Positions 9,378 to 21,676 of a DNA stretch of 64,000 bases are shown piece by piece; within the stretch, counting starts at the first letter, position 1, and each line of letters begins with the position of its first letter. The notes beneath the pieces were generated by a model that was not told the origin of the DNA, did no database searches, and saw only the letters and a program-made list of their open reading frames with translations. Source of the stretch: Allostella sp. ATCC 35155 (lineage in GTDB: Bacteria; Pseudomonadota; Alphaproteobacteria; ATCC43930; Allostellaceae); the NCBI GenBank assembly GCA_006738865.1, contig AP019701.1:859001-923000 (forward strand), read 5' to 3'. Both the position numbers and the translations under genes were made by a program.

Positions 9378-10358
9378 ATGAGTGGCGTGCAGACCATCAC
9401 CGTCGACCCGGGGGAGTCCGAGATCCGGCTCGACCGTTGGTTCAAGCGGCATTTTCCCGAACTGGCCCATGGCCGGCTGGAGAAGCTCCTGCGCACTGGC
9501 CAGGTGCGGGTCGACGGCAAGCGGGCGACCGCCGGCCAGCGGGTCGGCACCGGCCAGGTGATCCGCGTGCCGCCGCTGGGCGAGGCGCCGTCGGAGCCGG
9601 CGCCACCGCGGCCGATCGCGGGGCGCGATGCGGAGATGCTGCGCGGCCTCGTGCTGCACCGCGACCGCCACCTGATCGTGCTCAACAAGCCGCCCGGGCT
9701 GGCCGTGCAGGGCGGCACCGCCACGCACCGGCACATCGACGGGATGCTGGAGGCGCTGCAGTTCGACGCGCCCGAGCGGCCGCGGCTCGTCCATCGGCTC
9801 GACCGCGACACCTCCGGCGTCTTCGTCGTCGCGCGCAGCGCGGCCGCCGCGCGGTTCCTCGGGGAGGCTTTCCACGACAAGACGGTGCGCAAGGTCTACT
9901 GGGCGCTGGTCGTCGGCCAGCCCAAGCCGCGCCGCGGCAAGATCGACTCGCCGATCACCAAGCGCGGGACCGCTCGCGGCGAGCGCGTGGTCGAGGACGA
10001 GGAGGAGGGCCAGCGCGCCGTCACCTGGTACGCCACGGTCGAGAGCGCGGGCCGTCAGGCGAGCTGGCTGGCGCTGATGCCCGTCACCGGCCGCACCCAT
10101 CAGCTCCGCGTGCATTGCGGCTCGGTGCTCCAGACGCCCATCGTCGGGGACGGCAAGTATGGCGGCTCGGCCGCCTTCCTCGCCGATCTCGACCCGAAGG
10201 CGCCGCTGCACCTCCACGCCCGTTCGATCCGGCTGCCGCACCCCGACGGCGGCAGCCTGTCGGTCGTGGCCCCGCTGCCGGCCCACATGCAGGAGTCCTG
10301 GGCCTATTTCGGCTTCGGCGAGGATGATGGCGATCCGTTCGCTGAGATTGATTCTTAA
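9378..10358 (+). CDS. rluC: RluA-family 23S rRNA pseudouridine synthase (RluC-like)
   Basis: This enzyme would convert specific uridines of 23S rRNA to pseudouridine. The 326-residue protein has an N-terminal S4 RNA-binding domain (about residues 13-65: RLDRWFKRHFPELAHGRLEK). The catalytic domain contains PRLVHRLDRDTSGVFVVA, with the nucleophilic Asp in HRLDRDTSG. TGRTHQLRVHC lies in the later motif. The ATG at 9378 is preceded by GAAGGAATCGAG and lies just after rarA. Paralogue assignment (RluC rather than RluD) rests on overall similarity and context and is less certain than the family. Confidence 0.9.
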   Translation: MSGVQTITVDPGESEIRLDRWFKRHFPELAHGRLEKLLRTGQVRVDGKRATAGQRVGTGQVIRVPPLGEAPSEPAPPRPIAGRDAEMLRGLVLHRDRHLIVLNKPPGLAVQGGTATHRHIDGMLEALQFDAPERPRLVHRLDRDTSGVFVVARSAAAARFLGEAFHDKTVRKVYWALVVGQPKPRRGKIDSPITKRGTARGERVVEDEEEGQRAVTWYATVESAGRQASWLALMPVTGRTHQLRVHCGSVLQTPIVGDGKYGGSAAFLADLDPKAPLHLHARSIRLPHPDGGSLSVVAPLPAHMQESWAYFGFGEDDGDPFAEIDS

Positions 10359-10394
10359 CGCCGCTGGACAGATTGCCGCACCGGACCTATCTTG

Positions 10395-10925
10395 ATGGCC
10401 ATGTACAAGGATCGCTCGCTCGTACCGACCCAGGCCGTGCGGCTGGCAGCCCTCGGCTTTCTCGCCGATGGCCCCAGGCAGTACGGCGCCCTGGCGGGAC
10501 TCGTGCGGCAGTTCATCATCCGCACCGTCGCGCCCTCGATCGAGCTTCTCGGGCCGTCGATCGAGCTCTTGCGCCTGGAAGGGCTGGTCGCGGCGGAGGG
10601 CGATGCGGCGATCGAGACCAATCCCGTCCTCTCCATCACCGCGGCCGGCCGCCGCGCGATGCGCGATCTGGTCTGTGCCCCGGTCCGCGCGACCGAGGGC
10701 GATCTCAACCGGCTCGTCACCGGCCTCAAGCTGCGGTTCCTCGACCATCTCGACGGCGCCGATCGTCAGGCGGTGATCGCGGGCCTGGTCGAGGCGGCAG
10801 AGCGCGACCTGGAGCGGCTGGCCGACCTCATGGCGAACAGCGGCGAGGGCCCTCTCGCCGGCTGGCTGGCCCTTGACGGGGAGCATCTGGAACAGCGCCT
10901 GGCCTGGCTGCGCGGGCTCGCCTGA
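10395..10925 (+). CDS. PadR-like winged-helix protein
   Basis: A 176-residue protein whose first 100 residues resemble a PadR-type winged helix: AVRLAALGFLADGP, then a helix, then LRLEGLVAAEG with a LSITAAGRRAMRDL wing end. A helical second half (KLRFLDHLDGADRQAVIAGL) follows, as in PadR C-terminal dimerisation domains. The ATG at 10395 sits directly after a CTATCTT element, so the transcript may have almost no leader; ATG 10401 is an alternative. It ends convergently with hipA. The target genes are unknown. Confidence 0.6.
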   Translation: MAMYKDRSLVPTQAVRLAALGFLADGPRQYGALAGLVRQFIIRTVAPSIELLGPSIELLRLEGLVAAEGDAAIETNPVLSITAAGRRAMRDLVCAPVRATEGDLNRLVTGLKLRFLDHLDGADRQAVIAGLVEAAERDLERLADLMANSGEGPLAGWLALDGEHLEQRLAWLRGLA

Positions 10926-10944
10926 GGGCGAGGCTGCGCCGCGT

Positions 10945-12144
10945 TCAGAGGGTCGGTGCGAAGGCGCCGCCTAGTCGACGAATCGTTGACGCGTCGACCT
11001 CGTGGGCTGCGAAGAAGGGCCGCCAGTTGCGAAGGCGCTCGACGATGCCGCCGGCCACAGCGCGTGCCTCATCGTCGTGCAGACCGAATTCGCCACACAG
11101 GGTGTAGCAGTTGGCGAGGCTCGCGGTGGTACCGAACCGACCGACCGAAATCGCCTGAACCGGCGCGAACTCGGGCTGCGGCATGACGTCGAATGCCGGG
11201 GCCAGCCTCCAGCCTTGGCCCGGCCGGAAGAGAACCGCGTGGTTCTTGAGGTGGTCATCGCGGTTGCCCACCAGGACGTTGAACACCATGCGCCGGAACA
11301 GTTCGACCGCGTCGGCGCGGTGGTCGGCGGAGACCCGGCGCAGGAAGCCGGCAATGGCAGCGTACGACCCGCCCTGCGCCGTCTCATCGAGATCGAGTGC
11401 CGACAGCGCGCTCAGATAGTGTGCGGACGGCCGGAAGTCGGGTCCGGGCGTACGGTCGAATCGCTGCACGAGGACGGCTCGACGCACCCCTGCGTTCGCC
11501 AGGCGGGTAGCGGCCGCGTCGATCCCGCAGACCTGGGCCAAACGCATGGCCGCATGCTCCGCCGCGCAGTGATCGAACCCGTCGCTGGTGCGCGAGAATT
11601 TGGCGATCCACAGTTGGTCGTCCTGGGCGATGACGGCCTTGGGCCGGGCCCCGCCGAGACTGGCGCCGGCCCGGAAGAGATGCTCGGAGAGCGGGTCGGC
11701 GGCTTCGCCGCGCTCGATCGCGGCGAAGGCCGATGCAAATCGTCCGAGATCGCTGTCGGCGCCGACAGCGGCCCGAACCGCCGGCGGTGATGGCGTCCGC
11801 GAGAACGCCAGGCAGCCGACCCTTTCGTCGCCGCTGGCCAGCAGCCATTCGATGCCGTTCCCTGGCCGATGTTCCGGTCCCTGCAATGCCTCGACGATAC
11901 GGCGACCCCAGCTGTCCGGCGTCGAATCGGCGAGCGGCCCGATCTGGCTGCGCGTTCGCAGGACGAACTCGCCACCATCGAGCGGCATCCGTTCGGGATG
12001 GAGTGGAAAGGCGCGGCCATGGCGGTTCTCCCTCCACGACCCCGCATAGGCAAACTGGCCCAGGCGGTCGGCGAGGCGGCAGCGTCCGACCAGGTGGCTG
12101 CTGCCGTCGGCGAAGCGCGCATGAACGAACGCCTCAGAGATCAT
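10945..12144 (-). CDS. hipA: HipA-family serine/threonine kinase toxin
   Basis: HipA toxins are kinases; E. coli HipA phosphorylates glutamyl-tRNA synthetase and promotes persistence. The 399-residue protein (ATG at 12144) has an N-terminal HipA_N-like region and a kinase domain. The ATP-binding part is LGGARPKAVI...LWIAKFSRTSDGFD, the catalytic segment is VFNVLVGNRDDHLKNHAVLF and the metal-binding segment LAPAFDVMP. All expected kinase residues appear intact. It overlaps the antitoxin gene by 11 bases, typical of coupled hipBA. The target of this kinase is not inferable from sequence. Confidence 0.9.
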   Translation of the reverse strand: MISEAFVHARFADGSSHLVGRCRLADRLGQFAYAGSWRENRHGRAFPLHPERMPLDGGEFVLRTRSQIGPLADSTPDSWGRRIVEALQGPEHRPGNGIEWLLASGDERVGCLAFSRTPSPPAVRAAVGADSDLGRFASAFAAIERGEAADPLSEHLFRAGASLGGARPKAVIAQDDQLWIAKFSRTSDGFDHCAAEHAAMRLAQVCGIDAAATRLANAGVRRAVLVQRFDRTPGPDFRPSAHYLSALSALDLDETAQGGSYAAIAGFLRRVSADHRADAVELFRRMVFNVLVGNRDDHLKNHAVLFRPGQGWRLAPAFDVMPQPEFAPVQAISVGRFGTTASLANCYTLCGEFGLHDDEARAVAGGIVERLRNWRPFFAAHEVDASTIRRLGGAFAPTL

Positions 12145-12469
12145 CGATCGGATCCCGGCGGCGCCGTGCGCGCCGTGGCGCACGGTTTGCCTCGAGGGCG
12201 GCTGCGATCCGATCGGCCTCGGGACGCAGGGCATCCTGGACCGGCGCCAGCATCTGCAACGCCCACAGGGCGGTGGCGAACGTGCCGATCGCGACACCGG
12301 GGTCGCCGCGCTCGAGCTTCAGCAGCGTGCGCAGGGACACACCCATGCGACCGGCAAGATCGCGCGCCGTCTGGCGCCGGCGCAGCCGCGCCGTGCGGAT
12401 GCCCGCGCCGATCTCGACCAGCGCATCGCGCGCCTCGAATGGCGGCGGGAGTTTGGCGGGAGCCGGCAC
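12134..12469 (-). CDS. hipB: HipB-like HTH antitoxin
   Basis: A 111-residue XRE-type DNA-binding antitoxin that would neutralise HipA and repress the operon. The helix-turn-helix lies at about residues 20-75 (IRTARLRRRQTARDLAGRMG then SLRTLLKLERGDPGVAIGTF). The C-terminal tail is arginine-rich. It starts with GTG at 12469; no better ATG precedes it. It lies immediately upstream of and overlapping hipA. A 12-base palindrome at 12506-12517 is a candidate operator. Confidence 0.87.
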   Translation of the reverse strand: MPAPAKLPPPFEARDALVEIGAGIRTARLRRRQTARDLAGRMGVSLRTLLKLERGDPGVAIGTFATALWALQMLAPVQDALRPEADRIAAALEANRAPRRARRRRDPIDDL

Positions 12470-12505
12470 AATGGCAGGATACTACCACCTAACCCGCTCT
12501 GGATG

Positions 12506-12517
12506 GCAGAATTCTGC
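12506..12517. promoter_or_regulatory. 12-base palindrome upstream of hipBA
   Basis: GCAGAATTCTGC is a perfect 12-base palindrome centred about 42 bases upstream of the hipB GTG, between hipB and the end of the SDR gene. Because HipB-type antitoxins bind palindromes in their own promoters, it is a candidate operator. A single short palindrome can arise by chance. Confidence 0.35.
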
Positions 12518-12526
12518 TTCTGTGGT

Positions 12527-13267
12527 TCACAGCAGGTGTTGGCCGCCGGTGATGAAGATCTCCGTCCCGGTGATGTAGGTCGCCTCGGCGCTGCAGAGAT
12601 AGTGGATGGCCGCGGCCACCTCCTCCGGCTGGCCGAGGCGGGCCAGGGGGATGCGCGGGATCAGCACCTCGGTCTCCGGCGACAGCATCGCGGTCTCGAT
12701 CTCGCCCGGCGCGATGGCGTTGACGCGCACGCCGATGCCGGCGAACTCGACCGCCATCTCGCGCGTCAGCCCGGAGAGGGCGGCCTTCGAGGTCGAGTAG
12801 GCCGATCCCGCGAACGGGTGGGTCGCATGGCCGGCGATCGAGGTCACGTTGACGATCGCGCCCTGGCCGCGGTGGAGGGCGGCGGCGAAGCCGCGGGCCA
12901 GGACCAGAGGGGCGAAGAAGTTGAGCTCGAAGACCGCGCGCCAGCCGTCGATCGGCCCGTTGAGGCAGCCCAGCCGTTCCTTGTAGGGGGTCTTCGGCGA
13001 GACGCCGGCATTGTTGACCAGCGCATGGATCGGTCCGTCGCCGATGATCGCGTTGGCCTGCTGGACGAAGGCCGCCTGGCCGGCCGGATCGCCGAGGTCC
13101 GCGACGATATGGTCGCTCCAGCTCGTGTCGCGCCGGCACTCGGGCGGCGCGTCCTCGCGCGAGCAGGTGATGATGCGCCAGCCGCGCGCCATGAAATAGG
13201 CGACGGTGGCGTGGCCGATCCCGCGGCTGGCGCCGGTCAGGATCAGGGTGCGGGGCGGGCTGGTCAT
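12527..13267 (-). CDS. Short-chain dehydrogenase/reductase
   Basis: A 246-residue classical SDR, an NAD(P)-dependent oxidoreductase of unknown substrate. Visible motifs are the Rossmann glycine motif TGASRGIG (near residue 10), NNAG (around residue 85), a serine in NVTSIAGH and the catalytic YSTSK (about 155). The C-terminal part reads TYITGTEIFITGGQ. The frame is open 13 codons further upstream, but MTSPPRTLILTGASRG fits the family. It is divergent from the HAD phosphatase gene 64 bases away. Confidence 0.87.
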   Translation of the reverse strand: MTSPPRTLILTGASRGIGHATVAYFMARGWRIITCSREDAPPECRRDTSWSDHIVADLGDPAGQAAFVQQANAIIGDGPIHALVNNAGVSPKTPYKERLGCLNGPIDGWRAVFELNFFAPLVLARGFAAALHRGQGAIVNVTSIAGHATHPFAGSAYSTSKAALSGLTREMAVEFAGIGVRVNAIAPGEIETAMLSPETEVLIPRIPLARLGQPEEVAAAIHYLCSAEATYITGTEIFITGGQHLL

Positions 13268-13331
13268 GGCCAGCCATAGATAGGCCGCCTGCGTTGCAGC
13301 GGCCATAGGCGAGCGGTGCTAGAAGGGGGGC

Positions 13332-14033
13332 ATGCCCGACGCTTCCCTGCGACTGGTGCTGTTCGACTGCGACGGCACGCTCATCGACGGACGCCACGCC
13401 GCCGTGGCGGCGGTGGCCGAAGCCATGGCGGCCGTCGGTCGGACGCCGCCGCCCGATGCGGTGATCGTCGGGCTGCTCGGGCTGTCGCTCGACGAATTGC
13501 TGCGCCGCCTGCTGCCGGGCGGCGCGGACGATGCGGCGGTCGCCGAAGCGGCGGCGGCGTTTCAGGGCGCCTATCAGGCGCTGCGCGCCCGCCCCGACGG
13601 GGGCGAGCCCCTGTTTCCGGGCATCTTGCGCGCGCTCGACCGCATCGAGGCGGCGGGCTGCCTGCTGGGGGTGGCGACGGGGATGGCACGCCGACCCCTG
13701 CTGAGCCTGCTGGAGGCGCACGGCATCCGAGGGCGCTTCGCGACGCTGCAGACGGCCGACGACGGGCCGGGCAAGCCCGCGCCCGACATGGTGGTGCGCG
13801 CCATGGCCGAGTGCGGCACGACCGCCGCCTCGACGATCCTGGTCGGCGACACCACCTACGACATGGATATGGCCGCCAACGCCGGTATCGCGGCCGTGGG
13901 CGTCGCCTGGGGCCATCATCCGCCACCGGCGCTGCGCCGGGCGGGGGCGCGCCTGCTGGCGACGACCCCGGCCGACCTGCCGCGCCTCGTCCTGGAACTG
14001 TTGCCCGAGGAAGGACATGCGCCGGGTCTATAA
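13332..14033 (+). CDS. HAD-superfamily hydrolase (phosphoglycolate-phosphatase-like)
   Basis: A 233-residue haloacid dehalogenase-fold phosphatase. Motif I is LFDCDGTLIDGRH (nucleophile Asp and acid Asp both present), motif II is the threonine of GVATGMARRP, motif III the lysine in GPGKPAPDM, and motif IV GDTTYDMDMA. An alpha-helical cap of the GPH/Gph type lies between motifs I and II. Substrate is unknown. It overlaps the following ATP12 gene by 17 bases, so the two are probably co-translated. Confidence 0.88.
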   Translation: MPDASLRLVLFDCDGTLIDGRHAAVAAVAEAMAAVGRTPPPDAVIVGLLGLSLDELLRRLLPGGADDAAVAEAAAAFQGAYQALRARPDGGEPLFPGILRALDRIEAAGCLLGVATGMARRPLLSLLEAHGIRGRFATLQTADDGPGKPAPDMVVRAMAECGTTAASTILVGDTTYDMDMAANAGIAAVGVAWGHHPPPALRRAGARLLATTPADLPRLVLELLPEEGHAPGL

Positions 14034-14709
14034 GAAGGTGTCCGTCGCCGGCAGCGCGGGCGCATACGAGGTGCGCCTCGACGACCGGCCGCTGCGGACG
14101 CCGGCCCGCCGCCCGCTGCATCTCCCGACGGCCGGTCTGGCCGGGGCGATCGCCGAGGAATGGGACGCGCAGGGCGAGACGGTCGTGCCCGCCCGGATGC
14201 CGATGATGCAGCTCGCCGCGACCGCCATCGACCGGGTGCTGCCCGATCCGGCCGCGATGGCGGATGCGGCTGCCCGCTATGCGGAGAGCGATCTCCTCTG
14301 CTACCGCGCCGATGCGCCGGCCGAGCTGGTGCATCGGCAGCATGGCGCCTGGCAGCCGCTGCTGGACTGGGTGGCGCTCGACCATGACGCCGTCCTCAAG
14401 GTGGCGCACGGGATCATGCCGGTGGCACAGCCGCCCGCGGCGCTGGCCGCGGTGCGTGCGGCCGTCGGCAGGCTCGATCCCTGGCGGCTCACCGCCCTGT
14501 CGGTCGCGGGCTCGGCGGCGGGATCGGTCGTCCTCGGCCTGGCGCTGGTCACCGGCCGCATCGACGCGGAGGCGGCGTGGTCGCTCTCCCAGCTCGACGA
14601 GACGTTCCAGATCGAGCGATGGGGAGAGGACGCCGAGGCGGCGGAACGGCGCGCCGCCCTGCGGGAAGAGTTCCGGTCGGTGGAACGCTTCCTCAGCCTG
14701 GTCGCTTGA
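14017..14709 (+). CDS. ATP12-family F1 ATPase assembly chaperone
   Basis: ATP12 proteins bind the F1 alpha subunit during ATP synthase assembly; the bacterial forms are characteristic of alphaproteobacteria. The 230-residue protein begins [12 protein letters not shown] and shows [45 protein letters not shown] and [14 protein letters not shown]. It ends with [19 protein letters not shown], all typical of the family. Start overlaps the end of the HAD gene. Confidence 0.92.
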   Translation: MRRVYKKVSVAGSAGAYEVRLDDRPLRTPARRPLHLPTAGLAGAIAEEWDAQGETVVPARMPMMQLAATAIDRVLPDPAAMADAAARYAESDLLCYRADAPAELVHRQHGAWQPLLDWVALDHDAVLKVAHGIMPVAQPPAALAAVRAAVGRLDPWRLTALSVAGSAAGSVVLGLALVTGRIDAEAAWSLSQLDETFQIERWGEDAEAAERRAALREEFRSVERFLSLVA

Positions 14710-14777
14710 CCGCGCCGGAGGGTTTGCATCGACTTCCCGAGGTGCTATGGCACCGGCCGGGCGTCTGGAGAGCGATC

Positions 14778-16310
<1,533 letters not shown>

Positions 16311-16330
16311 CCGAACGGGTACTGTTCCCC

Positions 16331-16993
16331 ATGGACTTGTCACAGATCTTCACGGGCGACGCGATGGTCGCGCTGGGCCAGGTGCTGCTGATCGACCTGG
16401 TGCTGGCCGGCGACAATGCGATCGCCGTCGGCCTCGCCGCCGCGGGCCTGCCGAAGGAGCAGCGCGGCAAGGTCATCCTCATCGGCATCGCCGCCGCCAC
16501 GGTGCTTCGCATCGCCTTCGCCGCCATCACCACGCAGCTGCTGCAGATGATCGGCCTGATGCTGGCCGGCGGCGTGCTGCTGCTCTGGGTCTGCTGGAAG
16601 ATGTGGCGCGAGCTGCGGGCCGGTCACGAGCAGGAAGAGGAGGAGGCCGAGGAACTCCTGGAGGAGGCGACCGGCGGCGATGCGGCGAAGGTGAGCGGCC
16701 GGCCGCGCAAGACCTTCGCCCAGGCGGCCATGCAGATCGTGGCGGCCGACGTCTCGATGTCGCTCGACAACGTGCTGGCGGTCGCCGGTGCGGCGCGCGA
16801 GCATCCGTGGGTGCTGGTCACCGGCCTCGTGATGTCGGTGGCCTTCATGGGCCTGGCCGCGACGGCGATCGCGTCCCTGCTGCAGAAGTATCGCTGGATC
16901 GCCTATATCGGCCTGGCGATGATCTTCTACGTCGCGCTGGCGATGATCTGGGAGGGCGGGCAGCAGGTCTATCTCGCCGTCGGCCCGGCCTGA
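16331..16993 (+). CDS. TerC/YjbE-family integral membrane protein
   Basis: A 220-residue membrane protein of the TerC superfamily, whose members are linked to metal (notably manganese) handling. About six or seven hydrophobic segments are visible. The family motif LIDLVLAGDNAIAVGLAAAG lies near residue 17, and the paired acidic motif AADVSMSLDNVLAVAGAA near 140. An acidic cytosolic linker (EQEEEEAEELLEEAT) separates the two halves. It lies between pccB and pccA; a functional link to carboxylation is not obvious. Confidence 0.87.
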   Translation: MDLSQIFTGDAMVALGQVLLIDLVLAGDNAIAVGLAAAGLPKEQRGKVILIGIAAATVLRIAFAAITTQLLQMIGLMLAGGVLLLWVCWKMWRELRAGHEQEEEEAEELLEEATGGDAAKVSGRPRKTFAQAAMQIVAADVSMSLDNVLAVAGAAREHPWVLVTGLVMSVAFMGLAATAIASLLQKYRWIAYIGLAMIFYVALAMIWEGGQQVYLAVGPA

Positions 16994-17007
16994 TCCGGCG
17001 GCGCCCG

Positions 17008-18990
<1,983 letters not shown>

Positions 18991-18992
18991 GC

Positions 18993-19274
18993 ATGGCCGA
19001 CGCGGCCGAGCGCCTGGCGATCTCCGGCCGCGTCCAGGGCGTCTGGTACCGCGCCTGGACGGTGGAGAATGCGCGGGCGCTGGGCTTGCGCGGATGGGTC
19101 CGCAACCGCGCCGACGGCAGCGTCGAGGCCCTGGTGATCGGCGCGCCGGCCGCGATCGAGGAGATGGCCCGCCGTTGCCATGCCGGCCCGCCGAAGGCGC
19201 GCGTCGCCGCCGTGGTGCGCACGCCGGCCGGCGACGATGGCTCTACCGGCTTCGAACAGGTGGCGACCGTCTAG
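18993..19274 (+). CDS. acyP: Acylphosphatase
   Basis: A 93-residue acylphosphatase that hydrolyses acyl phosphates such as carbamoyl or acetyl phosphate. The signature GRVQGVWYRAWT with the phosphate-binding arginine lies at about residues 12-23, and GWVRNRADGSVEALV with the catalytic asparagine at about 33-47. It starts 2 bases after the pccA stop and is probably co-transcribed with it. Confidence 0.93.
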   Translation: MADAAERLAISGRVQGVWYRAWTVENARALGLRGWVRNRADGSVEALVIGAPAAIEEMARRCHAGPPKARVAAVVRTPAGDDGSTGFEQVATV

Positions 19275-19336
19275 CTTCGATCGGTCCGCGTGCGTATGTG
19301 TTACACTGCACCGCAGGCGTAGCACGGGAGCCGCCG

Positions 19337-19624
19337 ATGACCGAAGCCACGTTCACCTTCCGCGTCGACGAAGCACTGAAGGCCGAGTTCACCCAGGCCG
19401 CCAAGGCCAAGGATCGCACGGGCGCCCAGCTCCTGCGTGACTTCATGCGCGACTTCGTGCGCCGGCAGCACGAGGCGGATGAATACGACGCCTGGTTCCG
19501 CCAGCAGGTGCAGATCGGCATTGACGAGGCGGATGCAGGCAAGCTGATTCCGGCCGAAGAGGTCGAGGCTCACTTCGCTGCTCGACGACTGGAACTGCGC
19601 CGCCGTCTTGAAGAATCCAAGTGA
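19337..19624 (+). CDS. Antitoxin of ParE/RelE-type module (RHH-like)
   Basis: A 95-residue protein with a ribbon-helix-helix-like N-terminus (TFTFRVDEALKAEFTQAAKA), resembling CopG/RelB-type antitoxins. The charged, helical C-terminal half probably wraps the toxin. The frame is open upstream, but ATG 19337 after GGGAG fits. Its stop overlaps the toxin start (GTGA). A 9-base palindrome GTGTTACAC at 19298-19306, about 30 bases upstream, could be an operator (weak). Confidence 0.75.
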   Translation: MTEATFTFRVDEALKAEFTQAAKAKDRTGAQLLRDFMRDFVRRQHEADEYDAWFRQQVQIGIDEADAGKLIPAEEVEAHFAARRLELRRRLEESK

Positions 19625-19911
19625 CGTTGCTGTTCTGGACGCCGAGGGCGATTCGGGATCGCGATGAAATATTGGACTACATCGAATCCGAGAACCCCAA
19701 TGCGGCCGAAGCGCTCGATGCGCTGTTCTCGGAAAAGGCCGAGCACCTGGTCAGTCACCCGAGATTGGGGCGTCCTGGCAGGGTGCCCGGCTCACGAGAA
19801 CTGGTCGTCCACCAGAACTACATACTGATCTATGATTTTTCCCGTGACGTCGTTCGCGTGCTCCGCGTGATGCATGTCAGCCGCCGATGGCCGCGCATCA
19901 TGGATCGGTAG
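19621..19911 (+). CDS. ParE/RelE-family toxin
   Basis: A 96-residue RelE/ParE-superfamily toxin: LLFWTPRAIRDRDEILDYIE at the N-terminus, the central PRLGRPGRVPGSREL segment, and the C-terminal strands YILIYDFSRDVVRVLRVMHV ending in RRWP. ParE-type members poison gyrase and RelE-type members cut mRNA on the ribosome; the sequence favours the ParE/YafQ-like side but does not settle it. GTG start overlapping the antitoxin stop. It is convergent with the phosphotransferase gene. Confidence 0.82.
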   Translation: MTLLFWTPRAIRDRDEILDYIESENPNAAEALDALFSEKAEHLVSHPRLGRPGRVPGSRELVVHQNYILIYDFSRDVVRVLRVMHVSRRWPRIMDR

Positions 19912-19920
19912 ACCGGCCAA

Positions 19921-20919
19921 TCACGTCGACGCCTCCAATCCAGGCGGGACGGCGTCGGTTGCGAAGGCCGCAAGATACATTCGGCCGAGGGTGAACTTGG
20001 TGGCGGGCGTTCCGGGGTGCAGCAGGCCCGTGCGGACCGCTTTCTCGAACTCGGGCGCGGACGGTGCCGCGAGGTCGGGTTGGGCGACCGCCCCGAAGGC
20101 CGCCGCGGCGGCGCTCAGTAGGACGCCGGCATAGTAGAGGCGGGTCAGGGCCCGGACGGCGGCGAGGCGGCCGCGCAGATCCTCGCCGGGCGCGCGTCCC
20201 AGCCATGCCGCCAGGAAGAGCCCCTCGAGTTCCGGCGTCGGCGCGAGGTTGTCGAGCATGATCGCGGCATCGACCAGAGGGTCGTTGGCGCAGGCCGATT
20301 CCCAGTCGATCAGCCACAGGCGCCGGCCGTCGAAGAGGATGTTGCGCGGTACGGGGTCGCCGTGGCTCGACACCGGCCGAACCGCTTCGCGGCGCAGGCC
20401 CGCCCGGATGCGATCCAGGCGTTCCGTGTGCGGATCGAGGGCGCCGGGCGCGAACAGGCCGGTGCGGCAGACATGCGCCCATAGCCGCTGGACGATGTCG
20501 GGGTAGGCCATGAAAGGCGGGAAGGGCGGCGTCGCCTGGAGCTGCGCCAGGAGTTCGCCCAGTGCCGTCGCCAGCGCGGCCCGGCCGCCGGGATAGGCGG
20601 CGAGGGGGCACTCGTCGACGAAGTCGAGGACGGCGACCCGCTCGGCCTCGTCGGCATGGTGGAGGACCGGTGCGATGCCGGCCGCGGCGGCGATGGCCAT
20701 CGAGTCGTACTGCCGCGGGTTGCGCAGTGGGCTGGCGGCGCCTTCGACCCGCACCAGATACTGCCGCCCGCCGACGTCGGCCCGGAAGGGAAAGGCGCCG
20801 GACGCGCCGCCGTTCAGGAGCCGCAGCGCATCGCAAGGCGTGGTGCCGAATGCGCGGCGCAGGGCAGTGCGCGCCGTCTCCTCGGCCGCCCGGCTGCGAT
20901 CCACCGGGGCCGACTCCAC
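19921..20919 (-). CDS. Choline kinase/aminoglycoside phosphotransferase-fold protein
   Basis: A protein of about 332 residues with a phosphotransferase (APH/choline kinase) fold. Visible are a nucleotide-binding N-lobe (LLNGGASGAFPFRADVGGRQ, YLVRVEG), the Brenner motif SSHGDPVPRNILF with catalytic Asp and metal-binding Asn, and the metal-binding LWLIDWESA. The family phosphorylates small alcohols (choline, thiamine, sugars, homoserine); the substrate here is unknown. No ATG fits the 5' end. GTG at 20919 is the best start, 17 bases after the lipB stop, suggesting co-transcription with lipB. Confidence 0.78.
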   Translation of the reverse strand: MESAPVDRSRAAEETARTALRRAFGTTPCDALRLLNGGASGAFPFRADVGGRQYLVRVEGAASPLRNPRQYDSMAIAAAAGIAPVLHHADEAERVAVLDFVDECPLAAYPGGRAALATALGELLAQLQATPPFPPFMAYPDIVQRLWAHVCRTGLFAPGALDPHTERLDRIRAGLRREAVRPVSSHGDPVPRNILFDGRRLWLIDWESACANDPLVDAAIMLDNLAPTPELEGLFLAAWLGRAPGEDLRGRLAAVRALTRLYYAGVLLSAAAAAFGAVAQPDLAAPSAPEFEKAVRTGLLHPGTPATKFTLGRMYLAAFATDAVPPGLEAST

Positions 20920-20936
20920 CGCCGCGAGCTGCCGGG

Positions 20937-21620
20937 CTATGGCCTGCCGTCTTTCCCGAAGACGTCCTCGAAGGCCAGCTTCATCGCCGCGTCGACCTCC
21001 GGCATCGAGACCAGGATGCCCTCGCGCACCAGCGAGGTGACGCCGAACTCGCGCACGCCGCACGGCACGATGCCGCCGAACCGTGTAAGGTCCGGGTCGA
21101 CGTTGAGGGCGACCCCGTGCAGCGTCACCCACTGGCGCACGCGCACGCCGAGGGCGGCGATCTTGCGCTCGCGCCCGTCCTGCCCGACGACCCAGACGCC
21201 GATGCGGCCCTCGCGCCGCTCGCCCTTCATGTTGAACAGGGCAAGCGTGCGGATCAGCCAGTCCTCGAGCCGTGCGACGTACCAGCGCACGTCCGGCTGG
21301 CGGCGCTTCAGATCGAGCAGGCAGTAGCCGATGCGCTGGCCTGGGCCGTGATAGGTGAGGCGCCCGCCGCGGCCGCTGCGGTGGACGGGCAGCCCGCCGG
21401 CGTCCAGCAACTCGGCATCGTCGGCGCTGGTGCCGGCCGTATAGAGCGGCGAATGCTCCAGCAGCCAGACCAGTTCGCGCTCCGATCCGGCGCGGATCGC
21501 GGCGGCGCGGCGGTCCATTTCGGCCACTGCGGCGGGATAGTCGACGAGGGCGTCCTCGACCCGCCACTCCGGCGGTTCGAGGAGCGGCTCGAGAACGTCG
21601 TCACTTGCTTGCCATGCCAT
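20937..21620 (-). CDS. lipB: Octanoyl-[acyl-carrier-protein]:protein N-octanoyltransferase LipB
   Basis: LipB moves octanoate from acyl carrier protein to lipoyl domains, the first step of lipoate synthesis. The 227-residue protein shows [22 protein letters not shown], the conserved [18 protein letters not shown] with the catalytic lysine, and the cysteine nucleophile in [17 protein letters not shown]. The ATG at 21620 gives MAWQASDD; the frame continues far upstream but only as an antisense shadow. Divergent from tRNA-Leu. Confidence 0.94.
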   Translation of the reverse strand: MAWQASDDVLEPLLEPPEWRVEDALVDYPAAVAEMDRRAAAIRAGSERELVWLLEHSPLYTAGTSADDAELLDAGGLPVHRSGRGGRLTYHGPGQRIGYCLLDLKRRQPDVRWYVARLEDWLIRTLALFNMKGERREGRIGVWVVGQDGRERKIAALGVRVRQWVTLHGVALNVDPDLTRFGGIVPCGVREFGVTSLVREGILVSMPEVDAAMKLAFEDVFGKDGRP

Positions 21621-21676
21621 TGCGGATTTGCTAACACCCCGCGGCCCGAGGCGGCAACAGCCACCCTCTGGCACAT

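Noticed and set aside
6413-9892. Very long minus-strand open frame (over 1,100 codons) opposite the protease, rarA and rluC genes
   Set aside because: It is antisense to three well-identified genes and its translation is arginine-, aspartate- and histidine-rich low complexity, the usual mirror of GC-rich codons.
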